Assembly: GCA_002426755.1 (NCBI GenBank)
Contig: DINI01000014.1
Coordinates: 41,919 to 78,824, forward strand
Reading direction: 5' to 3'
From: Flavobacteriaceae bacterium UBA5544
Lineage (GTDB): Bacteria > Bacteroidota > Bacteroidia > Flavobacteriales > Flavobacteriaceae
DNA length: 36,906 bases
The notes under the pieces were generated by a model. That model searched no databases, was not told where the DNA came from, and saw nothing but the letters and a program-made list of their open reading frames with translations. Both the position numbers and the translations under genes were made by a program. Below, piece after piece: positions 30,722 through 36,906 of this stretch. Numbering within the stretch: position 1 is the stretch's first letter; the number at the start of each line of letters is the position of its first letter.

Positions 30722-32032
30722 ATGATTTTATTAGCAGCAGGAACATTAGGAACCGTCATAGCGACAGTGGTAGCATTTTTAATCATAACGCTACTTTTGG
30801 TGACGCTTTTATTGGTGGTCAAACAAAAATTGTCACCATCAGGTCCAGTTAAAATTACAATCAATGGTGAAAAAACCATTGAAGTATCCTCTGGAGGAAG
30901 TTTACTTTCAACATTAGGAAACAACAAAATATTCTTACCATCTGCTTGTGGTGGTGGTGGAACATGTATCCAATGCGAATGTCATGTATTGTCGGGCGGC
31001 GGTGAAGCACTTCCAACAGAAACACCTCACTTTACACGTAGTGAATTGAAACATGGTGCACGTTTATCCTGCCAAGTAAAGGTTAAGCAAGACATGGAAA
31101 TCACTATTCCAGAAGAAGTATTTGGTATCAAAAAATGGGAAGCAACTGTTGTTAGAAATTATAACGTGGCGTCATTCATTAAAGAATTTGTGGTTGAAAT
31201 CCCTGAAGATATGGGCTATAAAGCTGGAGGTTACATCCAGATTGAAATCCCACCATGTGAAGTGAAGTTCCAAGATATGGACATTACAGCACATCCAGAA
31301 GAGCACGAAACTCCTGATAAATTTCAGGCAGAATGGGATAAATTCAAATTATGGCCATTGGTGATGAAGAATGACGAAGTGGTAGAACGTGCTTATTCCA
31401 TGGCTTCTTATCCAGCAGAAGGACGTGAGATTATGTTGAACGTTCGTATTGCAACACCTCCTTTCGATAGAGCTAAAGGCGGTTGGGCAGATGTAAATCC
31501 AGGAATTGCATCTTCTTATATATTCAATCAGAAAAAAGGTGATAAAGTAACTATTTCTGGTCCTTACGGAGAATTTTTCATCAATGAGTCTGACGCTGAA
31601 ATGTTATACGTTGGTGGTGGAGCTGGTATGGCACCAATGCGTTCTCATTTATATCATTTATTTAAAACCCTAAAAACAGGACGTAAAGTTACCTATTGGT
31701 ATGGTGGACGTTCGAAGCGTGAATTGTTCTATTTGGAACACTTCCGTGAGCTAGAACGAGATTTCCCTAACTTTAAGTTCTATTTGGCACTATCAGAACC
31801 AATGCCAGAAGATAATTGGAAAGTAAAGGAAAATATTGATGCTCCAGGTGACGGTTTTGTTGGCTTTATTCACAATTGTGTAATTGACAATTATTTAAGT
31901 AAACATGAATCACCAGAAGATATCGAATTGTATTTCTGTGGTCCACCATTAATGAACCAAGCGGTTCAAAAAATGGGAGAGGATTTCGGAATCCCAGATG
32001 AACACATCAGATTTGATGATTTTGGAGGCTAG
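30722..32032 (+). CDS. nqrF: Na+-translocating NADH:quinone reductase subunit F
   Basis: NqrF is the NADH dehydrogenase subunit where electrons enter. The 436-residue protein has one N-terminal membrane helix (about 5-33), a ferredoxin-like 2Fe-2S domain with ligands Cys76, Cys82, Cys85 (CGGGGTCIQC) and Cys117 (RLSCQV), an FAD domain with RAYSMASYP, and an NADH domain with YVGGGAGMAPMRSHLYHL and a C-terminal YFCGPPLMNQAVQKM. All expected ligands are present. It is the last nqr gene and is followed by a strong terminator. Confidence 0.97.
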   Translation: MILLAAGTLGTVIATVVAFLIITLLLVTLLLVVKQKLSPSGPVKITINGEKTIEVSSGGSLLSTLGNNKIFLPSACGGGGTCIQCECHVLSGGGEALPTETPHFTRSELKHGARLSCQVKVKQDMEITIPEEVFGIKKWEATVVRNYNVASFIKEFVVEIPEDMGYKAGGYIQIEIPPCEVKFQDMDITAHPEEHETPDKFQAEWDKFKLWPLVMKNDEVVERAYSMASYPAEGREIMLNVRIATPPFDRAKGGWADVNPGIASSYIFNQKKGDKVTISGPYGEFFINESDAEMLYVGGGAGMAPMRSHLYHLFKTLKTGRKVTYWYGGRSKRELFYLEHFRELERDFPNFKFYLALSEPMPEDNWKVKENIDAPGDGFVGFIHNCVIDNYLSKHESPEDIELYFCGPPLMNQAVQKMGEDFGIPDEHIRFDDFGG

Positions 32033-32063
32033 AAGATACTATCTAATAGACTATAAATATTTG

Positions 32064-32093
32064 AACCCAATACGGAACGTGTTGGGTTTTTTT
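32064..32093 (+). terminator. Intrinsic terminator of the nqr operon
   Basis: AACCCAATACG pairs with CGTGTTGGGTT (11 bp including one G-U pair, loop GAA) followed by a run of seven T (87-93). It lies 31 nt after the nqrF stop and touches the stop codon of the convergent gene. Confidence 0.9.
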
Positions 32094-32553
32094 ATGAAAT
32101 TAATTCACTTAAAGAATAGCGAGGCTTATCGTTTTCGAACTCAAACAATTTAGAATAATCCATCACATTATCAGCGCCATCCAATTTGCACAAAAACGCA
32201 ATGGTATCTGATAGGGCATTGAACAATATATCCTTATCTTGAGGATTTTGAGGTTTTTCGCCCTTATGGTTTAAAGGAAGCGAATAACCACATCCTTTTA
32301 GAAAAGTGGCCTCAATTTGAAGTAATTCCAATGGAGAATAGCCATTAAATTTCTTTCCTAATTTTTGATTGACCATTCCCACATAATTCAAATTCAGAGA
32401 ACCATGTTCGTCAGAAAGATGTTTCCACGCATCTTTGTTGTCTAAAATGTTTCCTACGGCGCATAGTTTGCAACATTCTGGGTGCAATTCGTTGGTATGA
32501 AATGCTTTGTATAGTTTTTGTATGGCTAAATCCAATCGACTTTGAGTATTCAT
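32092..32553 (-). CDS. Cys-rich small conserved-type protein next to nqrF
   Basis: A 153-residue soluble protein that I cannot assign to a named family. Near the N-terminus residues 24-31 read HPECCKLC, giving His24, Cys27, Cys28 and Cys31, with further Cys88 and Cys122. This clustering suggests metal or iron-sulfur binding or a redox role. The central part (about 50-90) contains GSLNLNYVGMVNQKLGKKFNGYSPLELLQIEATFLKGCG. The ATG at 32553 is preferred over one seven codons upstream, since the longer start adds only a basic stretch. It is convergent with nqrF and shares its terminator region. Names linking such neighbours with Nqr have been used in databases, but I see no Nqr homology. Confidence 0.7.
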   Translation of the reverse strand: MNTQSRLDLAIQKLYKAFHTNELHPECCKLCAVGNILDNKDAWKHLSDEHGSLNLNYVGMVNQKLGKKFNGYSPLELLQIEATFLKGCGYSLPLNHKGEKPQNPQDKDILFNALSDTIAFLCKLDGADNVMDYSKLFEFENDKPRYSLSELIS

Positions 32554-32648
32554 AGCGTTTGATTTTAAAGACATTAAGATACTAAAAAAGTATATGTGTG
32601 CCTTAAAATTAGCGTTTTTTAACTATTCAATCATTTCTTAATAGGGTT

Positions 32649-32822
32649 TTAACCTACATTTTCATTACCATCAATGTCGATTTGGACATGCTTGTCCTGA
32701 GCTATGCTTTTGGTCTTTTCAAGCTCGGTTTCCAAATGTAGCACTTTGTCTTCTAGACTATCCACTTGTTTTTGTTGTTTTTTTAATTCGTTTCCCTGTA
32801 TTAAATCCCAAAATATGCCCAT
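32649..32822 (-). CDS. Small coiled-coil protein, 57 residues
   Basis: A short open frame from ATG 32822 to TAA 32649 encodes MGIFWDLIQGNELKK followed by a heptad-like stretch (residues 13-42, QVDSLEDKVLHLETELEK) and an acidic tail. The leading MGIFWDL is amphipathic and could touch a membrane. The frame ends cleanly and its composition (E, K, L, Q) fits a real coiled coil better than chance, but there is no upstream promoter or homology evidence that I can give. Confidence 0.5.
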   Translation of the reverse strand: MGIFWDLIQGNELKKQQKQVDSLEDKVLHLETELEKTKSIAQDKHVQIDIDGNENVG

Positions 32823-32927
32823 GACTTTTTAATTAAGACATATCTATCTGTATTTGAAAAATTTAATTTGACACAAGAGATTTGCCTTGCAATCAGCAAT
32901 TTACAGAATTGCAATACGAAAGCTCTT

Positions 32928-32935
32928 TAAATTTG
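32928..32935 (+). promoter_or_regulatory. Candidate -7 promoter box for the DUF4846 gene
   Basis: TAAATTTG (TAnnTTTG) lies 14 nt before the ATG at 32950, implying a very short leader. A TTG lies 16 nt before the box. Confidence 0.4.
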
Positions 32936-32949
32936 CGTTATCATAGTAT

Positions 32950-33819
32950 ATGAAGAAGCTACTGGCCATTATCATTTTATGCTCTGCCTTGTGTATTGTT
33001 GCGTTTCAATTTAAACCAGTCGAACAAACGGTCAAAACTGTTATGGCCTCTGTAAAAACTGCCAATCATATCAATGAAGACAGCCTTACAATTCAATCGA
33101 GGGTAAATGTTCCGTCAGGCTATCATAGGGTAGATTATTCCAAAGGTTCATTTGAGGATTATCTTCGCAATTATAGGTTGAAGGCATTTGGTTCTAAAAT
33201 AATCAATTATGATGATACGGCTTATTTTTGGCAAGGCGGGCATATTGGTATTTTGGAAATCCCTGTTCCTTCCAACGGATTGCAACAATGTGCTGATGCA
33301 TTAATACGTATTAGAAGCGAATATCTTTGGGACAACCATCGAAAGAATGAAATTGGTTTTAACTTTACTTCTGGAGACTATTGTTCTTGGATCAAATACG
33401 CTGAAGGATTTCGGCCGAATATCAATGGCAATAAGGTAAGTTTTGTTAAATCTGCTTCAATGGATAGTTCTGAAGATAACTTTTATAGATATCTCAATTT
33501 AATTTATATGTATTCCGGCACACTTTCGCTTTATAATGAACTGCCAAAAATAAACGATGCCAAAGATTTGAAGATAGGCGATATGCTTATTAAAGGTGGT
33601 TCGCCTGGCCACATTGTTATGATTTGTGATGAAGCTGTGGATGCCAATGGTGATAAAATATATTTGCTATTTCAAGGAAATACTCCTGCTCAAAGTGTGC
33701 ATTTGGTCAAAAATTTGGAAGATTCTGAAATTTCTCCATGGTATCATTTAGAGAAGGATGCAGTTATTCCTGTTTCCAATTATACGTTTTATGATTCAAA
33801 GTTTGTGAGGTTTAAATAA
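32950..33819 (+). CDS. DUF4846 domain protein, exported
   Basis: A 289-residue protein of the DUF4846 family, function unknown. It has an N-terminal hydrophobic segment (residues about 4-22, LLAIIILCSALCIVAFQ) that acts as a signal peptide or anchor. Typical family segments are RVNVPSGYHRVDYSKGSFEDYLRNYRL at about 50-76, YFWQGGHIGILEIP, QQCADALIRIRSEYLW, NFTSGDYCSWIKYAEGFRP and KIGDMLIKGGSPGHIVMICDEA. The last block (GSPGHIVMI) with its His suggests an enzyme or binding pocket related to the papain-like NlpC fold, but that is inference. Followed on the same strand by a 125-residue gene and apbE. Confidence 0.85.
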   Translation: MKKLLAIIILCSALCIVAFQFKPVEQTVKTVMASVKTANHINEDSLTIQSRVNVPSGYHRVDYSKGSFEDYLRNYRLKAFGSKIINYDDTAYFWQGGHIGILEIPVPSNGLQQCADALIRIRSEYLWDNHRKNEIGFNFTSGDYCSWIKYAEGFRPNINGNKVSFVKSASMDSSEDNFYRYLNLIYMYSGTLSLYNELPKINDAKDLKIGDMLIKGGSPGHIVMICDEAVDANGDKIYLLFQGNTPAQSVHLVKNLEDSEISPWYHLEKDAVIPVSNYTFYDSKFVRFK

Positions 33820-33857
33820 TTTGTAATACTCCCTTCTCGAAATCTTACACTGTTTTG

Positions 33858-33865
33858 TATTTTTG
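33858..33865 (+). promoter_or_regulatory. -7 box almost touching the next start codon
   Basis: TATTTTTG (TAnnTTTG) ends only 4 nt before the ATG at 33870. If it is used, transcription would begin at or within a few bases of the start codon, giving a leaderless mRNA. Confidence 0.4.
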
Positions 33866-33869
33866 CACT

Positions 33870-34247
33870 ATGAGTACACCACTTACGCAACAAGAACTTC
33901 ACAATCTTGCCATGAATGAAGTTGGCAAGGATTTAGAAAAGCGCGGTTTTGAATTCATTGCCATCAATAGCAAGCTCAAAAAACATCCGCAATTTGTGTG
34001 CATGGACAAAAACAAGCAATATTTTTTTGTGATTGTAAGAGTTGTGATGCTTCCAGAGAACCCAAATAATTACGATGTCATTTGGATGGAAAGTTTTAAA
34101 AAGCACGCAAGAGAAAACGATGCCAAAGTGCTCTATGCAGGTGTAGGATTGGGGAACCCAAACGGAGAGGACTTGCCAGTATATTTAAACGAAGACTATT
34201 TGATTGAATATAATGGAATTCAAGTCATAGAAACTAATCTGAATTAA
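33870..34247 (+). CDS. Conserved small cytoplasmic protein upstream of apbE
   Basis: A 125-residue soluble protein without signal peptide or membrane segment. In sequence databases such proteins have, as I recall, been labelled Nqr subunit F, but it has none of the NqrF cofactor motifs and the true nqrF lies upstream. It looks like a compact alpha/beta fold: NEVGKDLEKRGFEFIAINSKLKKHPQFVC, then the strand FFVIVRVVMLPENPNNYD, and ending YAGVGLGNPNGEDLPVYLNEDYLIEYNG. The nuclease-like order of strands is suggestive of a restriction-endonuclease-type fold, but no catalytic triad can be confirmed. ATG 33870 chosen over a start five codons earlier because of the -7 box. It lies between a DUF4846 gene and apbE, so a link to Nqr assembly is possible only by location. 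Confidence 0.7.
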   Translation: MSTPLTQQELHNLAMNEVGKDLEKRGFEFIAINSKLKKHPQFVCMDKNKQYFFVIVRVVMLPENPNNYDVIWMESFKKHARENDAKVLYAGVGLGNPNGEDLPVYLNEDYLIEYNGIQVIETNLN

Positions 34248-34255
34248 GAATTGAG

Positions 34256-34316
34256 AACCAAGAACCAAGCACCAAGAAAAAATATCAATAGTTATCTAGT
34301 TGAGCGATGTCGAGAC
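34256..34316 (+). repeat. Repeat-like DNA in front of apbE
   Basis: Three 7-bp units (AACCAAG, AACCAAG, CACCAAG) lie at 34256-34276, and TTGAGCGATGTCGAGAC at 34300-34316 runs into the apbE ATG. The second part resembles the degenerate TTGAGC...GTCGA intergenic repeat I recall from flavobacterial genomes. No other copy occurs in the window. Confidence 0.4.
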
Positions 34317-35288
34317 ATGTTCATACTCCTATTCGTTTTCGTATTCATTTCCTGTGAAAAGGAGCCTGAAAATGTCGTTTTGGCAGGGAATGTGTTTGGT
34401 ACTACATATTCTGTTAAGTATTATTCCGAAAAGGACATTGATTACCAAAAGCAATTTGATAGTTTGTTTTTCTTCATTAATAAATCCATGTCCACATATC
34501 AACCGGACTCGGATATTTCGAAAATCAACAGAAATGAATCTGTGGAAATTGATACGCATTTTGCTAAAGTGTTCAACAAATCAAAAGAAATTTATCGTGC
34601 AACGGAAGGCGCCTTTGATCCTACGATAGGTGTTATGGTCAATGCTTGGGATTTTGGGCCGGAGGGCAAGATTGCCAATCTCGACAGCTTAAAAATTGAT
34701 AGTTTGATGAAGTCTGTCGGTTTTAATAGAATGGGATTGAGGGCAAATAAAGTCATCAAAGAAAACAATGCTTTTATAGATTTTAATGCCATTGCCAAAG
34801 GTTATGGTGTGGATGTGATAGGAGAATTTTTAGAAAGCAAGAACATTAAAAACTATATAGTGGAGATTGGTGGTGAAATTCGTTGTAGAGGCATCAATCT
34901 GGAGAAAAAACAACCTTGGAAAGTGGGGGTGGAAATGCCCCATTTTGATGGCACGCAATCCATCATGAAAGCCATTTCTTTAAATGATGAATCCATGGCA
35001 ACTTCGGGTACCTATCGGAAGTTTAAGACAGATGATAATGGGAATCGCTATTCACATATCATCGACACCAAAACTGGTTATCCGAGCAAAACCAATTTGT
35101 TGAGTATTTCTGTGATTGCTGAAGATTGTATGACGGCTGATGGTTATGCTACGGCGTTTAAAGCCATGGGGATGGACAAGGTTCGGGTTTTTTTGGGAAG
35201 ACATCCAGAATTGAAGGTGTTTTTGATATATGAGAATGACCAAAAGGAATTAGAAACCCTATCCTTAAATGGCTTTCCAAAAGACTAA
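34317..35288 (+). CDS. apbE: FAD:protein FMN transferase, lipoprotein
   Basis: ApbE takes FMN from FAD and attaches it to a Thr of target proteins, here most likely NqrB and NqrC. The 323-residue product from ATG 34317 starts with a short hydrophobic segment and lipobox (VFISC, Cys13), so it would be anchored at the periplasmic side. Family motifs are AFDPTIGVMVNAWDFGP, DFNAIAKGYGVDVIGEFL, YIVEIGGEIRCRG, MATSGTYRKF and HIIDTKTGYPS; the Mg-binding Asp/Thr region TADGYATAFKAMG is intact. The signal has no positive residues, which is odd. A TTG in frame at 34251 would add a basic stretch, but this passes through repeat-like DNA, so the true start is uncertain. Confidence 0.93.
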   Translation: MFILLFVFVFISCEKEPENVVLAGNVFGTTYSVKYYSEKDIDYQKQFDSLFFFINKSMSTYQPDSDISKINRNESVEIDTHFAKVFNKSKEIYRATEGAFDPTIGVMVNAWDFGPEGKIANLDSLKIDSLMKSVGFNRMGLRANKVIKENNAFIDFNAIAKGYGVDVIGEFLESKNIKNYIVEIGGEIRCRGINLEKKQPWKVGVEMPHFDGTQSIMKAISLNDESMATSGTYRKFKTDDNGNRYSHIIDTKTGYPSKTNLLSISVIAEDCMTADGYATAFKAMGMDKVRVFLGRHPELKVFLIYENDQKELETLSLNGFPKD

Positions 35289-35289
35289 A

Positions 35290-35309
35290 ATTCCTGTGAA
35301 AGCAGGAAT
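35290..35309. repeat. Short hairpin repeat between apbE and the methyltransferase gene
   Basis: ATTCCTG (35290-35296) pairs with CAGGAAT (35303-35309) around TGAAAG. The text ATTCCTG-nGAAAG-CAGGAAT is like a hairpin repeat I recall as common in Flavobacteriaceae genomes. It could also act as a weak terminator for both convergent genes. Confidence 0.5.
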
Positions 35310-35334
35310 CCCATAAAATTTTTTAAGTTGTTAT

Positions 35335-36099
35335 TTATTTTCTTACAACGGGAATAATTTCTCCTTTTGCCAAACAAAATCGTGCCACATCAGAAGCAGA
35401 TAATTTGGAGGTATAATCTACTTCTTCAACTTTAAAACCAACAGTTCGAAGTTTGTCGAAATAATCGCGACCATAAACTCGAACATGGTCATATTGTCCA
35501 AAAATTTCTGCGCGTTGTTTTTTATCAGTTATAGTATTGTCTTCAAAAGTCACTTCTCTATTCAAATCTTGCGGAATCTGAAAAACACCATATCCTCCTG
35601 GTCTTATAACACGATAGAGTTCTTGCATTGCCTTTGTATCATCTGGGATATGTTCCAACACATGATTGCAAAGTATGATATCGAATTCGTTGTCCTTAAA
35701 CGGAAGATTACAAATGTCAGCTTTTACATCCGCTAAAGGGGAATTTAAATCCGTAGTGGTGTAATCGAGGTTTTTCATCTTTCGGAATCGTTTGTAAAAT
35801 GCTTGTTCCGGAGCAAAATGAAGCACTTTTTTGGGTGAGGTAAAGAAGTCCGTTTCATTTTGAAGGTACAACCACAACAATCGATGACGTTCTAAAGAAA
35901 GGGTAGAAGGAGAAAGAACATTATTCCGCTGTTTGCCATAGCCATAAGGCAAGAACGATTTGAAACTTTTACCATCTATGGGGTCAGTGAAGTTGTTTCC
36001 CTTTAAGAGGAAAGCCAAAATTGGACGTACTACATAACTTAACCTAATGAGAAGCGGTCTTGGAATCGTATTAAGGACTATTTTGAAGAATTTTTTCAT
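35335..36099 (-). CDS. Class I SAM-dependent methyltransferase
   Basis: A 254-residue Methyltransf_11-type enzyme with unknown substrate. The SAM-binding motif I region is VLHFAPEQAF (residues about 92-101, changed from the usual GxGxG), motif II acidic residue is in YTTTDLNSPLADVKADICNLPF, and motif IV/post is DIILCNHVLEHIPDD, followed by ELYRVIRPGGYGVFQIP. The first about 35 residues are hydrophobic and basic and may bind membrane. The map gene ends 6 nt upstream on the same strand, so they form an operon; from memory this pairing recurs in flavobacteria. Confidence 0.85.
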   Translation of the reverse strand: MKKFFKIVLNTIPRPLLIRLSYVVRPILAFLLKGNNFTDPIDGKSFKSFLPYGYGKQRNNVLSPSTLSLERHRLLWLYLQNETDFFTSPKKVLHFAPEQAFYKRFRKMKNLDYTTTDLNSPLADVKADICNLPFKDNEFDIILCNHVLEHIPDDTKAMQELYRVIRPGGYGVFQIPQDLNREVTFEDNTITDKKQRAEIFGQYDHVRVYGRDYFDKLRTVGFKVEEVDYTSKLSASDVARFCLAKGEIIPVVRK

Positions 36100-36105
36100 T
36101 CAAAG

Positions 36106-36906
36106 CTAAAGCACCAATGCTTTTTGTCGGAATTCGTTCTCCTCGTCAGAAACGATGCCCATGGCTTCATAAACATAGGCAAAGGTTGAGAGAATTTCAG
36201 GCTTTCCATCGATGATTGCGACGTCGTGTTCAAAATGGGCACTTGGCTTTCCGTCATAAGTGACAATCGTCCAGCCATCATTGAGTTGCTTGACCTTGTG
36301 AGTTCCCATATTAATCATAGGCTCAATGGCGACGACCATGCCTTCAATAAATTTTTTTCCCCTTCCGCGTTTACCGTAGTTTGGCATTTCAGGGTCCTCA
36401 TGCATTTTTTTTCCAAGTCCATGTCCAACCAACTCCCTTACAACACCATAACCTTGTGATTCGCAATAATTTTGGATGGCATAGCCAACATCTCCAACAC
36501 GATTTCCGACTTTTAGTTCTCGTATCCCTATATAAAGTGATTCTTTAGTGATTTGAAGTAATTTTTTGGTTTCAGGGGCTACTTCGCCAATTTCAAATGT
36601 ATAAGCATGATCACCATAAAATTCGTTCATTAGAGCGCCACAATCAATAGAAACCACATCACCTTCTTTAAGCGGAACATTCGTTGGCAGACCATGAACC
36701 ACAGCTTCATTGGTACTACAAAGCAAAGTGGATGGACAATCATAAAGTCCCAAAAACCCTGGAATGGCACCTTGTTCGCGAATAAACTCCTCCGCCATCT
36801 TATCCAGTTTAGATGTGGTGATACCTGGTTTGACCTCTTTTGCCAGCATGCCCAATGTTTTGGAGACCACCAAAGCACTTTCTCGCATCAATTCTATTTC
36901 TTCTCT
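36106..36906 (-). CDS. map: Type I methionine aminopeptidase, N-terminus cut by window edge
   Basis: It removes the initiator Met from new proteins. The frame runs off the window; its visible N-terminus reads REEIELMRESALVVSK, so only a few residues before the family's conserved Arg-Glu are missing. The metal-binding residues are present: Asp in VSIDCGALM, Asp in FYGDHAYTFEIG, His in ELVGHGLGKKMHEDP, Glu in VAIEPMINMG and Glu in FEHDVAI. The methyltransferase gene follows after 6 nt. Confidence 0.96.
   Translation of the reverse strand, partial: REEIELMRESALVVSKTLGMLAKEVKPGITTSKLDKMAEEFIREQGAIPGFLGLYDCPSTLLCSTNEAVVHGLPTNVPLKEGDVVSIDCGALMNEFYGDHAYTFEIGEVAPETKKLLQITKESLYIGIRELKVGNRVGDVGYAIQNYCESQGYGVVRELVGHGLGKKMHEDPEMPNYGKRGRGKKFIEGMVVAIEPMINMGTHKVKQLNDGWTIVTYDGKPSAHFEHDVAIIDGKPEILSTFAYVYEAMGIVSDEENEFRQKALVL

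Noticed and set aside
33870..34247. Second copy of nqrF
   Set aside because: It lacks the 2Fe-2S cysteines, the FAD motif and the NADH motif; the full nqrF is at 30722-32032.
34256..34276. Start of a CRISPR array (three 7-bp units)
   Set aside because: Units are too short and adjacent, with no spacers and no cas genes.

Overview
The window looks like chromosomal DNA from a marine or cold-water type Flavobacteriaceae member (Bacteroidota). The reasons are the low GC content, TAnnTTTG-type promoter boxes with no Shine-Dalgarno pattern, type IX secretion (T9SS) parts (PorT, the Plug protein and a cargo with a C-terminal sorting domain), many lipoproteins, a TamL-type lipidated Omp85 protein, and a complete Na+-pumping NADH:quinone reductase. 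The genus cannot be set from the sequence alone. I see no rRNA, tRNA, CRISPR array, transposase, integrase or phage gene.

Left part (1-9.7 kb): the start of pnp and rpsO (minus strand, with a terminator between them). Then comes a very AT-rich cassette (about 0.96-2.76 kb) made of an XRE-type repressor gene divergent from two overlapping lipoprotein genes, with a striking 13-bp inverted repeat between them. After it come accD-fbaA, tamL, a SpoU-family RNA methyltransferase, porT and ubiE.

Middle (9.8-25.7 kb): trkA-trkH potassium uptake, a small membrane protein, a PLP aminotransferase followed by a fatty acid desaturase, rsmG, a large secreted alpha/beta hydrolase carrying a T9SS sorting domain, pruA (proline catabolism), an uncharacterised protein with a possible permuted papain-like H...NC arrangement, apaG, a group II PLP decarboxylase, the T9SS Plug protein, and a lipoprotein with an acidic surface-export-like motif.

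Right part (25.9-36.9 kb): the nqrABCDEF operon ending in a strong terminator. It is followed by a Cys-rich small protein, a 57-residue coiled-coil protein, a DUF4846 protein, a 125-residue conserved protein, and apbE, the flavin transferase expected to attach FMN to NqrB and NqrC. A methyltransferase and map close the window. Three intergenic sites here (nqrD-nqrE gap, the apbE start, the apbE 3' side) look like short interspersed repeats.

Most of the window is housekeeping. The best candidates for something undescribed are the repressor/lipoprotein cassette with its operator, and the uncharacterised genes that sit between nqrF and apbE.
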